Assembly (NCBI GenBank): GCA_002470695.1
Contig: DKNM01000101.1
Span: 9,241 to 44,116, forward strand
Direction of reading: 5' to 3'
Length of the DNA stretch: 34,876 nucleotides
Source of the DNA: Candidatus Neomicrothrix sp. UBA7388
Lineage (GTDB): Bacteria > Actinomycetota > Acidimicrobiia > Acidimicrobiales > Poriferisodalaceae
Part shown: positions 8,807-16,796 of the stretch, one piece after another
Layout: every line of letters begins with the position of its first letter
How positions within the stretch are numbered: position 1 is the stretch's first letter
Program-made: the position numbers and the translations under genes
The notes under the pieces: model-generated
The model's input: only the letters and a program-made list of their open reading frames with translations
Databases searched by the model: none
Told to the model about the DNA's origin: nothing

Positions 8807-10768
8807 GTGACCGACGCAATTAAATCCACGAGGGATCGCCCATGGGTTATGCGCACCTACTCAGGGCATAGCACTGCAAAAGCTTCAAACCAGCTCTACC
8901 GAAGCAACTTAGAGAAAGGCCAAACAGGCCTTTCAATAGCTTTCGATTTACCTACCCAAACGGGCTATGACCCGGACCATCCGCTAGCGAGCGGAGAGGT
9001 AGGCAAAGTCGGAGTTCCTATTTACCACCAAGGCCAAATGCGCACGCTCCTGGATCAGATCCCTTTGGATCAGATGAATACATCTATGACAATTAATGCC
9101 ACAGCGGCATGGTTGCTTGGGCTCTACATCGCTAATGCAGAAGAACAAGGGGTGTCGACTACTGCGTTGAGAGGCACAACTCAGAACGACATAGTCAAGG
9201 AATATCTGAGTCGCGGTACATATATTTTCCCACCCGATGCGAGCAAGCGACTTATCGTCGACATGATTGCCTATTGCAGCGAGCATGTACCTCTCTGGAA
9301 TCCGATAAATATTTGCAGCTATCACTTGCAAGAGGCAGGCGCCACACCAGTTCAAGAAATTGCTTATTCATTGGCCAATGCGATTGACATTCTTGATGCA
9401 GTTCGCGATTCAGGCCAAGTTCCCCCAACGAGTTTTCCCCGGGTAGTTGGCAGCATCTCCTTCTTCGTGAATTCAGGAATTCGTTTCGTAGAAGAAGTGT
9501 GCAAGATGAGAGCTTTCACACAAATGTGGGATGAAATTTGCCAAAGCCGGTACCGAGTCGACGACCCCAAACTCCGTCGGTTCCGCTATGGAGTCCAAGT
9601 CAACTCGCTGGGTCTAACCGAGGCGCAACCTGAAAATAATGTGCAGAGAATCATTCTCGAAGCTTTGGGCGTCACGCTCTCGAAAAACGCGCGAGCCCGT
9701 TCACTTCAGCTCCCAGCCTGGAACGAAGCGCTGGGGTTGCCTAGGCCGTGGGACCAGCAGTGGTCACTGCGAATCCAACAAGTACTTGCGCTCGAAACTG
9801 ACCTTCTCGAGCACGAGGATATCTTTGACGGCTCTCACGTTATCGAGAGCAAAACTTCAGAATTAGTAAATGACGCGTACAGAGAATTAGAAGATGTCTT
9901 AGAGCTGGGGGGAGCCTTTGAGGCAATCGGTGAGTTGAAACAGAGACTTGTAATCAGCCACACCGAACGTATGCGGCAGATCGAGTCCTCCGAGCTAACG
10001 GTGGTAGGAGTTAACGCTTTTGAAGATACGGCCGAGTCTCCGCTAGGAGGAGACGGAAGCTTTCTGAAGGTAGACCCTGCCGTTGAAACTGAGATGGTGG
10101 CAGATATCGATAACTGGCGCTCATCACGATCTCAGCTTGAGGTGAATCAGGCATTAGAGAATCTCAGACAAGCGGCTGATGGTGAAGAGAACATAATGCC
10201 TGCGACGATCGCCGCCGCCAAAGCTGGCGCAACAACAGGCGAGTGGACGGAGGTTCTGCGGGACGTATTCGGCGAGTATCGCGGACCAACCGGAATTCAG
10301 ACAGCTTCAGGCAACTCACCTGGGTTACGAAAAGTTGCCGATAGGTCACAACGACTTAGCGCCGGACCGCCCCGTATTCTGGTCGCAAAACCAGGACTCG
10401 ACGGGCACTCAAACGGAGCTGAGCAAATCGCGGTTGCGGCTCGCAACGCGGGTATGGAAGTCGTCTACGACGGCATAAGAGTAACTCCAGACCACATAGC
10501 AGCAACTGCGCGAGATGAGGATGTCGACGTTATTGGACTTTCAATTTTGTCTGGTAGCCACCTGCAGCTTGTGCCCTTGGTTTTAGATGCCCTCCAAGAT
10601 CATGGGGTGAAGGCACCTGTAATTATTGGTGGAATTATCCCTGAGGACGATCAGCAGGCACTAATTGACGTTGGTGTCGCCCGCGTCTATACCCCGAAAG
10701 ATTACGAAGTAACCAAGATAATGAACGACGTCGTTGACTTAGTTGAAGAAAAGCGATCCAAGGAGTAG
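8807..10768 (+). CDS. ecm: Ethylmalonyl-CoA mutase (B12-dependent acyl-CoA mutase)
   Basis: This adenosylcobalamin-dependent isomerase should convert (2R)-ethylmalonyl-CoA to methylsuccinyl-CoA in the ethylmalonyl-CoA pathway of acetate and C2 assimilation. The 653 residues contain the mutase TIM barrel, including GTTQND, the NICSYHLQEAGATPVQE block and the ENN motif with KNARAR. A C-terminal B12 domain shows DGHSNG (D532, H534, G537), GLSILSGSH and IIGG. Both domains are in one chain, as in MeaA-type mutases. The GTG start is supported by AGGAG 6 bases upstream. The alternative is another small-chain mutase such as methylmalonyl-CoA mutase. Sequence blocks and the crotonyl-CoA carboxylase/reductase and epimerase genes at the right end of the window favour Ecm. 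Confidence 0.87.
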   Translation: MTDAIKSTRDRPWVMRTYSGHSTAKASNQLYRSNLEKGQTGLSIAFDLPTQTGYDPDHPLASGEVGKVGVPIYHQGQMRTLLDQIPLDQMNTSMTINATAAWLLGLYIANAEEQGVSTTALRGTTQNDIVKEYLSRGTYIFPPDASKRLIVDMIAYCSEHVPLWNPINICSYHLQEAGATPVQEIAYSLANAIDILDAVRDSGQVPPTSFPRVVGSISFFVNSGIRFVEEVCKMRAFTQMWDEICQSRYRVDDPKLRRFRYGVQVNSLGLTEAQPENNVQRIILEALGVTLSKNARARSLQLPAWNEALGLPRPWDQQWSLRIQQVLALETDLLEHEDIFDGSHVIESKTSELVNDAYRELEDVLELGGAFEAIGELKQRLVISHTERMRQIESSELTVVGVNAFEDTAESPLGGDGSFLKVDPAVETEMVADIDNWRSSRSQLEVNQALENLRQAADGEENIMPATIAAAKAGATTGEWTEVLRDVFGEYRGPTGIQTASGNSPGLRKVADRSQRLSAGPPRILVAKPGLDGHSNGAEQIAVAARNAGMEVVYDGIRVTPDHIAATARDEDVDVIGLSILSGSHLQLVPLVLDALQDHGVKAPVIIGGIIPEDDQQALIDVGVARVYTPKDYEVTKIMNDVVDLVEEKRSKE

Positions 10769-10780
10769 GGCTGCTAATTA

Positions 10781-11911
10781 TCAATCAGTCATCCAGTTTG
10801 ATTTGACGTCGGGGATCGCGTCATTGTCGGCCCCCTTTTCACGACCAGCCCATCTAACTTGTCCTGGCGTCCGGGAGAGTTGAGCTACCAAGGCTTGCAT
10901 CAGAATTCCGTCAACCTTGGTCAGTGACCCGCGCGCTGCGACATGCTCGTCTGCCGCCAGCTGACCGACATCTAAGACCGGGGCAGCTGCTGCCTCAGCA
11001 TCGTTAAATTTTTCTAAGGCATCGGCCAGAGTTCGTTCCTTCACCCAATCCGCCATGAGCCGATCAACCTCGTCTCGATGCGCAATACGGCCGTCGAAAG
11101 TCGTAAATCTCTCGTCGTCAGCAACACCAATTAACTCCATAACTCTTTGGGCTACGGAGTCACTCGAGGTGCTTACCGCCAACCATCCCCCATCGGATGC
11201 TTGGTAAGTACCCCGCGGCACGCTGTAGGCAATTCCCGACCCAAGTCGTGGCTGGAGATATCCATGATTGTCCCAAGCTGAAAACAGTGGCCCCATGATT
11301 TGCATCATCGTTTCCAAAAGATTCACGTCAACGGTCTGACCGCCACCTGCGTGCACGGCCACCATGGTCGCAAAAGCTGCCCCTAGCCCAGCTAACTCAT
11401 CTGTCAGAGCTATTGGGGGAAGGAGGGGTCCTCCATCTGCCTCACCGTTCATAGCCGCAAAACCGCTCATCGCTTCTGCCAGGGTGGCAAAACCTGGTCT
11501 GTTGCGGTACGGGCCGCTTTGCCCGAATCCAGTTATCCGAGTAATCGTCAATTTCGGATTTGACTGAAACAGTTCTTCGGGAACTAAACCCAATGCTTCG
11601 AGTTTGCCTGGCCTCAGATTTTCTACCAACACGTCAGCTTCACCTAGCATCCGCTTCATTGTCGCCAAATCTTCACGGGTGCGCAGGTCCAGCGTTATCG
11701 CCCGCTTACCGCGATTAGTTAGCTTCCACCAGAGGGTCTCGCCATCCGGCGCTCGCCAGCCGATATTACGAGAGGTATCACCTGTGGGCCGTTCGACTTT
11801 GACGACGTCAGCTCCAAAGTCGGCGAGATATCGCGCACAGTGAGGGCCCGCAAAAACAGTCGATAGATCAATTACTTTCAAGTTGCTGAGAGGCAGGGGG
11901 CTTTCTGTCAC
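10781..11911 (-). CDS. CaiB/BaiF family (class III) CoA transferase
   Basis: Class III CoA transferases move CoA between a donor thioester and a free acid through an aspartyl-CoA anhydride. The N-terminus VIDLSTVFAGPHCARYLADFGADVVKVE block (about 13-40) is characteristic, as is ENLRPG (97-102). D171 in the LTDELAG segment is placed like the catalytic aspartate of formyl-CoA transferase. The 376 residues are normal for the family. It is the last gene of a minus-strand run after the acyl-CoA carboxylase beta and epsilon genes. Substrates cannot be assigned; a 2-methylacyl-CoA racemase-type function is also possible within the superfamily. It ends 12 bases from the convergent ecm stop. Confidence 0.87.
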   Translation of the reverse strand: MTESPLPLSNLKVIDLSTVFAGPHCARYLADFGADVVKVERPTGDTSRNIGWRAPDGETLWWKLTNRGKRAITLDLRTREDLATMKRMLGEADVLVENLRPGKLEALGLVPEELFQSNPKLTITRITGFGQSGPYRNRPGFATLAEAMSGFAAMNGEADGGPLLPPIALTDELAGLGAAFATMVAVHAGGGQTVDVNLLETMMQIMGPLFSAWDNHGYLQPRLGSGIAYSVPRGTYQASDGGWLAVSTSSDSVAQRVMELIGVADDERFTTFDGRIAHRDEVDRLMADWVKERTLADALEKFNDAEAAAAPVLDVGQLAADEHVAARGSLTKVDGILMQALVAQLSRTPGQVRWAGREKGADNDAIPDVKSNWMTD

Positions 11912-12025
11912 CTCGGAATTCTCCCATGAGTGTGGAATCCGCGCACTTCTTATAGGACAACCTTGGCTTCCTGAACCGGAGATACGCCCAACTCAGCGCA
12001 CAGGAAGCTCGGAATTCGCAGGCTT

Positions 12026-12214
12026 TCAGTAAGAACGTTGAGGCCAGCTTGGACTCTGAGTCCACCAACGCCCACTAAACCTCCATTGCGAAGATGCTGA
12101 TTCTTCACTTCCTGTGACCGCCTGCGGCCAAAGCAGCTCAATAGCGGTTGCTACGGCCGCAGCTTCCTCGTCAGTAGGAGAAGGTTGGATATTTCCGATG
12201 AGTGGACTACTCAT
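12026..12214 (-). CDS. Acyl-CoA carboxylase epsilon subunit
   Basis: A 62-residue protein matching the weakly conserved actinobacterial epsilon subunits (AccE/PccE type), small proteins that bind the beta carboxyltransferase and stimulate activity of the complex. What shows this is a G-x-PT-x-EE-like opening (GNIQPSPTDEEAAAVATA, residues 7-24), an acidic/polar middle and the tryptophan-rich end WRFSGRWW (43-50). Its ATG overlaps the stop of the carboxyltransferase gene by 4 bases (ATGA), the arrangement expected for this subunit. The 114 bases between its stop and the CoA-transferase start hold no other gene that I can support. Confidence 0.75.
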   Translation of the reverse strand: MSSPLIGNIQPSPTDEEAAAVATAIELLWPQAVTGSEESASSQWRFSGRWWTQSPSWPQRSY

Positions 12215-13767
12215 AACGGGACGTTTCCATGCTTTCGTTTTGGTAAATCTTCGCGCTTGCTCTCGATCATCCGAAATGCCGCAACTACTTTTTGGCGCGT
12301 CTCTGCGGGATCGATAACAGCATCAACAATGCCCCGCTCTGCGGCGACATATGGATTTGCGTACTTTTCGGTGTACTCATCAACAAGCTCAGCTTTGCGC
12401 GCGTCGGGATCAGCAGCCTGCTGCAGCTCTCTCCTGCTCAAAATTTCCACTGCTCCCTGCGGGCCCATCACAGCAAGCTCAGCTGTGGGCCATGCAAACG
12501 AGACGTCACAACCAACAGATTTGGAATCCATTACGACATAAGCGCCACCATAAGCTTTTCTTGTGATGACCTGTACTCGAGGAACTGTGGCCTCGCAGTA
12601 GGCATAAAGGAGTTTCGCCCCGTGTCTGATGATCCCACCATGTTCCTGGTCAACACCTGGCAGAAACCCGGGTACGTCGACGAAGGTGAGTAACGGCAAA
12701 TTAAATGCATCGCAGAAGCGGACGAAACGGGCTGCTTTTTCTGAAGATTCGATATCTAACACACCAGCCATAATCATCGGCTGGTTCCCTACAACCCCAA
12801 CGGACCGACCATCAACCCGCGCAAACCCACAGACAATGGAACCTGCCCAACCTGCGTGGTATTCCAAGAACTCTCCGTCATCAACAACTTCGGATATGAC
12901 AGCTTTCATGTCATAGGGCACATTTGAGCTGTCCGGCAAAATGTCTCTCAAAGCTGGACAATCGCGTTGCGGATCATCTGCCTCGTCCATAACAGGAGCA
13001 CTATCTAAGTTATTCGAGGGCAGGAAAGACAGAAGATATTTGACGTCATCAAGCACGCTCTTCTCATCAGACGCCACAAAGGAAGCAACGCCTGACTTTG
13101 TACTGTGTGATCCTGCACCGCCGAGTTCTTCAAGCGTGACTTCCTCACCGGTCACTGTCTTGACCACGTCCGGACCGGTAATAAACATATGGCTGCTGTC
13201 GCGAACCATAAAAATAAAATCCGTCATTGCAGGCGAATAAACCGCTCCACCTGCACAGGGGCCAAGAATCACACTTATCTGCGGGATCACACCTGAAGCT
13301 TGAACATTGCGCCGAAAGATTCCCCCATAACCAGCTAAGGAAACAACGCCTTCCTGGATACGGGCTCCCGCACCGTCGTTCAGTCCAATCATCGGAGCGC
13401 CGACGGACTCCGCTAAGTCCATAATCTTATGCATCTTTTCGGCAAACACTTCTCCCAAAGCGCCACCGAAAACGGTGAAATCTTGACTTGCGACGAAAAC
13501 CTTGCGCCCGTCAACAGTGCCCCACCCAGTGATGATTCCGTCCGTATAAGGACGCCCATCTAATCCAACGTCGTGTGCTCGATGACGGGCGAGCATGTCT
13601 AACTCGTGAAAGGAGCCATCATCAAGTAAGTACTCGATCCGCTCGCGCGCCAACATTTTTCCTTTTTCATGCTGCCTCGCTACAGCCCTCTCGGGTCCAG
13701 CATTAAGCGCAGCTTGGCGACGTTCTTCGAGATCTTTTAAACGATCGGACATGCTTGGATTTGCCAC
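12211..13767 (-). CDS. Acyl-CoA carboxylase beta (carboxyltransferase) subunit
   Basis: This is the biotin-dependent carboxyltransferase chain, most likely of propionyl-CoA/acetyl-CoA carboxylase, which makes (S)-methylmalonyl-CoA or malonyl-CoA. The 518 residues contain both crotonase-like halves. The N-domain carries GYGGIFRRN (147-154) and GPCAGGAVYSPA (169-180). The C-domain carries RKAYGGAYVVMDS (403-415) and AWPTAELAVMGPQGA (425-439). D421 sits where Streptomyces PccB has Asp422, a residue linked to propionyl preference; this is a hint, not proof. The biotin carboxylase/BCCP partner is not in the window. The epsilon gene overlaps its 3' end. A promoter-like region with a dyad lies just upstream (13821-13850). 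Confidence 0.92.
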   Translation of the reverse strand: MANPSMSDRLKDLEERRQAALNAGPERAVARQHEKGKMLARERIEYLLDDGSFHELDMLARHRAHDVGLDGRPYTDGIITGWGTVDGRKVFVASQDFTVFGGALGEVFAEKMHKIMDLAESVGAPMIGLNDGAGARIQEGVVSLAGYGGIFRRNVQASGVIPQISVILGPCAGGAVYSPAMTDFIFMVRDSSHMFITGPDVVKTVTGEEVTLEELGGAGSHSTKSGVASFVASDEKSVLDDVKYLLSFLPSNNLDSAPVMDEADDPQRDCPALRDILPDSSNVPYDMKAVISEVVDDGEFLEYHAGWAGSIVCGFARVDGRSVGVVGNQPMIMAGVLDIESSEKAARFVRFCDAFNLPLLTFVDVPGFLPGVDQEHGGIIRHGAKLLYAYCEATVPRVQVITRKAYGGAYVVMDSKSVGCDVSFAWPTAELAVMGPQGAVEILSRRELQQAADPDARKAELVDEYTEKYANPYVAAERGIVDAVIDPAETRQKVVAAFRMIESKREDLPKRKHGNVPL

Positions 13768-13820
13768 AACATGGGAGCGTAGCGCCCCGCGGCTCGGTGT
13801 CCCATCTCATAAACACGCGA

Positions 13821-13850
13821 CTTTTAGCATTGACCTAATAAGGTCAGCAA
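13821..13850 (-). promoter_or_regulatory. Candidate accD promoter with operator dyad
   Basis: On the minus strand a -35-like TTGCTG (complement of 13845-13850) and a -10-like TAAAAG (complement of 13821-13826) are separated by 18 bases. Between them sits a perfect 6-bp inverted repeat, TGACCT-n4-AGGTCA (13831-13846), so a repressor bound there would block the polymerase. The promoter elements are only moderate matches. The dyad is clear. It lies in the 95-bp gap between the VOC gene and the carboxyltransferase gene. Confidence 0.4.
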
Positions 13851-13862
13851 AACATAGGCCTT

Positions 13863-14222
13863 TTATCGGGGTTGGTTGAGTTCAATCATGTTGCCAGAGG
13901 GGTCAAAGAAGAACGTCTGACGCGCAGTTGATCCGGGAAGAGCTTTCGGATCTTTGACTTCAACTCCTTTGTCGCGAAGCTCTTGAACTGTTCTGTCAAT
14001 GTCGTCCACGCGAAAGGCCCAGTGCTGGCCTTTGGGCGGCTTCCACCCCTGCACCTCAATAAGGTGAACCTCCCCACCCCCAGGCGTCTGCAACCAGCGG
14101 CCGTTGAAAGGGAAGTCCGGACGATCAAGAATTTTCATACCCAGTATCTCGGTGTAGAACGGTGCTGTTGCGTCTACGTCTGAGCAGTTAATTGATACAT
14201 GGTGAACTGGTCCAAGCTCCAT
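13863..14222 (-). CDS. VOC family (glyoxalase/dioxygenase-fold) protein
   Basis: A 119-residue protein made of two beta-alpha-beta-beta-beta modules of the vicinal oxygen chelate fold. The four expected metal ligands are visible: H8 (VHHVSI), H53 (VHLIEV), H67 (QHWAFRVDD) and E114 (MIELNQ). This suggests a metal-dependent lyase, isomerase or dioxygenase, or a small resistance-type protein. The substrate is unknown. It lies 9 bases downstream of the exonuclease gene and 95 bases upstream of accD on the same strand. The sequence differs clearly from the true epimerase at 34125-34526, so I do not call it methylmalonyl-CoA epimerase. Confidence 0.82.
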   Translation of the reverse strand: MELGPVHHVSINCSDVDATAPFYTEILGMKILDRPDFPFNGRWLQTPGGGEVHLIEVQGWKPPKGQHWAFRVDDIDRTVQELRDKGVEVKDPKALPGSTARQTFFFDPSGNMIELNQPR

Positions 14223-14231
14223 CGTCTCATC

Positions 14232-15113
14232 TTAGGTCCGATCGGCTAAGAGCTTCTCAGTTCGTTCGAAGAGAGTTGCTAGTTCATGTTGCGTGCAGAA
14301 CTCTTCAAAACTCGCATCAGGGCCATTCCAGAGAAGCGCGTCCGTAGTCTCTGACACCGGTGCGTTATCCCTCAGGGTTGCTAGCGACTTAAATAAGGCC
14401 GCTTTTTCGCGCCCGCGGCTCAATGTTTCCGCCAGCTTGGCACTTGAACGAACCTTGACCTGCCATGTGGAGGCGTCATTCGGGATGTCTTCAATTGAGC
14501 CGTAGCAAGCCAGCAGAGTTGCTGCAGATTTCGCTCCCCATCCCGACAACCCAGGAAACCCGTCTGCAGCGTCGCCAACGAGTGCTAGGTAGTCAGGAAT
14601 TGAACTTGGGGGTACACCGAATTTGTCACGAACCTCATCTACTCCAGAGATTTGGTTTTTTCTGCGGTCCCACTGGAAGATCTTTCCCCCCACACATTGC
14701 GCTAAGTCTTTGTCCGGGCTGCAAATCAATACCTGACTAACCCGACTGTCCTTCGCAGCCATTTTTGCCCCAGTCGCTAATGCATCATCCGCTTCGAATT
14801 CAACCATCGGCCAGACCTGGAGCCCTAAAGCACGCAATCCCTGCTCTAAGGGAAGAAACTGGGAAACAATTTCAGGGTCGATTTCACTCCCATCCTTATA
14901 GCCGGGCCACATATCATTTCTGAAAGATCTGATCGTCTGATCAGTCGCAACGGCGACGTGGGTGGCTCCCTGCTCAAGCATGCCTAGAACGCTTCCTAAG
15001 ACGCCTCGCAACGCGCCGATTTCTGTACCGTTTGATGTTTTACGCGATGGCACGGCAAAAAAATGTCGAAAAAGTTCGTATGTTCCATCGATCAGGTGCA
15101 CTTGGAAAGACAT
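14232..15113 (-). CDS. 5'-3' exonuclease (FEN/PolI N-domain type)
   Basis: A stand-alone 5'-nuclease of 293 residues like the N-terminal domain of DNA polymerase I. It should remove RNA primers or flaps with two-metal catalysis. Acidic motifs are visible in order: LIDGTYELF (7-15), the TDQ motif with FRNDMWPGYK (58-73), EADDALA (106-112), SPDKD (132-136), and VGDAADGFPG followed by the helix-hairpin-helix SGWGAKSA. The Arg/Lys of the helical arch are present. It is the first gene of a minus-strand run leading to the VOC gene and the acyl-CoA carboxylase genes, and it is divergent from the acyl-CoA ligase at 15195. Confidence 0.9.
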   Translation of the reverse strand: MSFQVHLIDGTYELFRHFFAVPSRKTSNGTEIGALRGVLGSVLGMLEQGATHVAVATDQTIRSFRNDMWPGYKDGSEIDPEIVSQFLPLEQGLRALGLQVWPMVEFEADDALATGAKMAAKDSRVSQVLICSPDKDLAQCVGGKIFQWDRRKNQISGVDEVRDKFGVPPSSIPDYLALVGDAADGFPGLSGWGAKSAATLLACYGSIEDIPNDASTWQVKVRSSAKLAETLSRGREKAALFKSLATLRDNAPVSETTDALLWNGPDASFEEFCTQHELATLFERTEKLLADRT

Positions 15114-15139
15114 TTGGTGTTCTCACTGGACTTATTAGG

Positions 15140-15157
15140 ACACTAGCGGTCTAGTGT
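15140..15157. promoter_or_regulatory. Perfect dyad in divergent promoter region (candidate operator)
   Basis: ACACTAG-CGGT-CTAGTGT is a perfect 7-bp inverted repeat with a 4-base spacer. It lies in the 81-bp region between the divergent exonuclease gene (start 15113) and the acyl-CoA ligase gene (start 15195). It has the size of a TetR- or FadR-like operator. No regulator gene is adjacent to it, so the protein that binds it would have to be encoded elsewhere. A short self-complementary TTGATCAA (15168-15175) follows. Confidence 0.4.
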
Positions 15158-15194
15158 TAAACCAACATTGATCAACAGACCGAGGTATTGCGTT

Positions 15195-16730
15195 ATGAAA
15201 GTACCCTTCACAGTTTCTGATTTCTTGTACCGGGCAGAAAACGTTTATTCAGACCGCGTAGCTCTGGTAGACGAGCCAGATATGCCTGGTGGTGGGCTGG
15301 GGCAGCTCACCTGGGGCGAGTTCGGCGTCAAAGTCAGAGAACAGGCGGCGAAATTAGATCAGCTAGGCATCGGTGTTGGTGAGCGGGTAGCCATGGTCTC
15401 GCAAAATTCAGGAAGGCTAATGACTTCCTTTTGGGGGGTTTCCGGTTACGGCCGCATTTTCGTTCCCATCAACTTTCGACTCAGTCACGATGAAATTTCG
15501 TACATCGTTGACCACTGCGGCGCGTCGATGCTCTTAGTTGACCCATCAATGGAAGACACCTGCAAAGACATTGACGTTGAGCACTTTGTGGTTATGGGCA
15601 CCGACAGCGACGATCAGATGTACCTCTCCGGGGGGGAGCCCGAACTCTGGACCCCTAACGAAGACGTCACTGCGACCATCAACTACACCTCAGGGACAAC
15701 GGCTCGACCAAAAGGCGTTGAACAGACTCATCGAGCTTTGTGGGTAAATGCAACTACTTTTGGCTGGCACGCGGGCGTCAGCGATCGCGACAACTATCTA
15801 CATACGCTTCCGATGTTCCATTGCAACGGCTGGGGTATGCCATATGCAGTTACGGGAATGGGCGGAAAACATGTTGTTCTCCGAGAGGTGCGCGGAGAAG
15901 ATATTCTCCATCGCATTGAAGAGCACGACATAACTTACATGTGTGGCGCCCCCGCAGTGGTAGCAGCGATTCTTGAAGCAGCCCAAGACTGGGAGGGTGA
16001 AATTCCTGGACGAGGCCGCGTTCGAATGGTCGTGGCAGGTGCTCCCCCACCGACAAAGACAATCGCCCGAATGGAAGAAGAACTGGGTTGGGAGTTCATT
16101 CAGATTTACGGTCTTACAGAAACTGCCCCGTTGTTGACCATGAACAGATGTCGATCCGAATGGGATGACTTTGAGCCTGAAGAAAAAGCGAAGAAGCTAA
16201 GTCGAGCCGGGGCACCCGCTATCGGCGTCAAGATTGAAGTTGACAAGCAGGGTGAGATTCTTGCGCGTTCAAACGTTGTCTTAGAGGGTTACTGGGATCA
16301 ACCTGAAGCAACTGCCGACGCCATAGTCGATGGTTGGTTCCACACCGGAGATGGCGGGTCGATGGACGATGAACATCACGTCACTATTTCAGACCGCAAG
16401 AAAGACGTAATTATTTCTGGTGGTGAAAATGTCTCATCAATCGAAGTTGAAGATGTGCTCTTTGGCCATCCTGCGATCGAAGAAGTAGCAGTGATCGGCG
16501 TTCCTCACGAAAAGTGGGGCGAAACTGTCAAAGCACTCGTTGTTGTCTCAGAGGGACAATCCACCTCCGAACAAGAGCTAATTGACTACTGCCGCGAAAA
16601 GATGGCTCATTATAAGTGTCCAACCTCAATCGAAATCAGAGAAGAATTAGCGCGCACTGCCACCGGGAAGCTTCAGAAATTTAAGCTCAGGGCGCCTTAC
16701 TGGGAAGACATGGAAAAGCAAATCAATTAG
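15195..16730 (+). CDS. AMP-forming fatty acyl-CoA synthetase
   Basis: This fatty-acid (or related acid) CoA ligase has 511 residues. Motifs are TSGTTARPKG (165-174), the PMFHCNGWG substrate-tunnel block (206-214), YGLTET (305-310), WFHTGD (381-386), RKKDVIISGGENVSS with catalytic K492 in TATGK, and an intact C-terminal domain. These blocks match medium/long-chain FadD-like ligases better than the ligase at 1086. I chose the ATG at 15195. An in-frame TTG at 15168 lies upstream, but the GAGG at 15181 gives a plausible site only for 15195, and MKVPFTVSDFLYRA is the family-like start. Transcription may be controlled through the dyad at 15140-15157. Confidence 0.9.
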   Translation: MKVPFTVSDFLYRAENVYSDRVALVDEPDMPGGGLGQLTWGEFGVKVREQAAKLDQLGIGVGERVAMVSQNSGRLMTSFWGVSGYGRIFVPINFRLSHDEISYIVDHCGASMLLVDPSMEDTCKDIDVEHFVVMGTDSDDQMYLSGGEPELWTPNEDVTATINYTSGTTARPKGVEQTHRALWVNATTFGWHAGVSDRDNYLHTLPMFHCNGWGMPYAVTGMGGKHVVLREVRGEDILHRIEEHDITYMCGAPAVVAAILEAAQDWEGEIPGRGRVRMVVAGAPPPTKTIARMEEELGWEFIQIYGLTETAPLLTMNRCRSEWDDFEPEEKAKKLSRAGAPAIGVKIEVDKQGEILARSNVVLEGYWDQPEATADAIVDGWFHTGDGGSMDDEHHVTISDRKKDVIISGGENVSSIEVEDVLFGHPAIEEVAVIGVPHEKWGETVKALVVVSEGQSTSEQELIDYCREKMAHYKCPTSIEIREELARTATGKLQKFKLRAPYWEDMEKQIN

Positions 16731-16755
16731 CTTTCCGCGTTAATTACCAACAATG

Positions 16756-16787
16756 GGAGTGGTGACTCTTGGAGTTCCTACTCCTAG
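16756..16787. promoter_or_regulatory. Tandem dyads upstream of merR-men operon
   Basis: Two inverted repeats of the form GGAGT-n4-ACTC lie head to tail with a 15-base period: GGAGT-GGTG-ACTC (16756-16768) and GGAGT-TCCT-ACTCC (16771-16784). The second extends imperfectly outwards (CTT/TAG) to 16768-16787. They end a few bases before the regulator's ATG at 16797. This is where an autoregulatory MerR-family protein would be expected to bind. The ribosome-binding purines AGAGG (16791-16795) come only one base before the ATG, which is unusually close. Confidence 0.45.
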
Positions 16788-16796
16788 ACTAGAGGT

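Noticed and set aside
11868..12068. Small minus-strand frames between the CoA-transferase and the epsilon subunit
   Set aside because: Two overlapping frames exist, but neither has a ribosome-binding site or recognisable domain; one runs into the CoA-transferase and the other into the epsilon gene.
12292..12693. Open plus-strand frame of 133 codons antisense to the acyl-CoA carboxylase gene
   Set aside because: It lies wholly inside a well-supported gene on the other strand, has no family-like motif, and its composition follows from that gene's codon use.
13863..14222. VOC protein as a second methylmalonyl-CoA epimerase
   Set aside because: It lies near acyl-CoA carboxylase genes, but it has His at position 53 where epimerases have the Gln ligand and lacks the C-terminal GSFGTLIELVQ-type block seen in the true epimerase.
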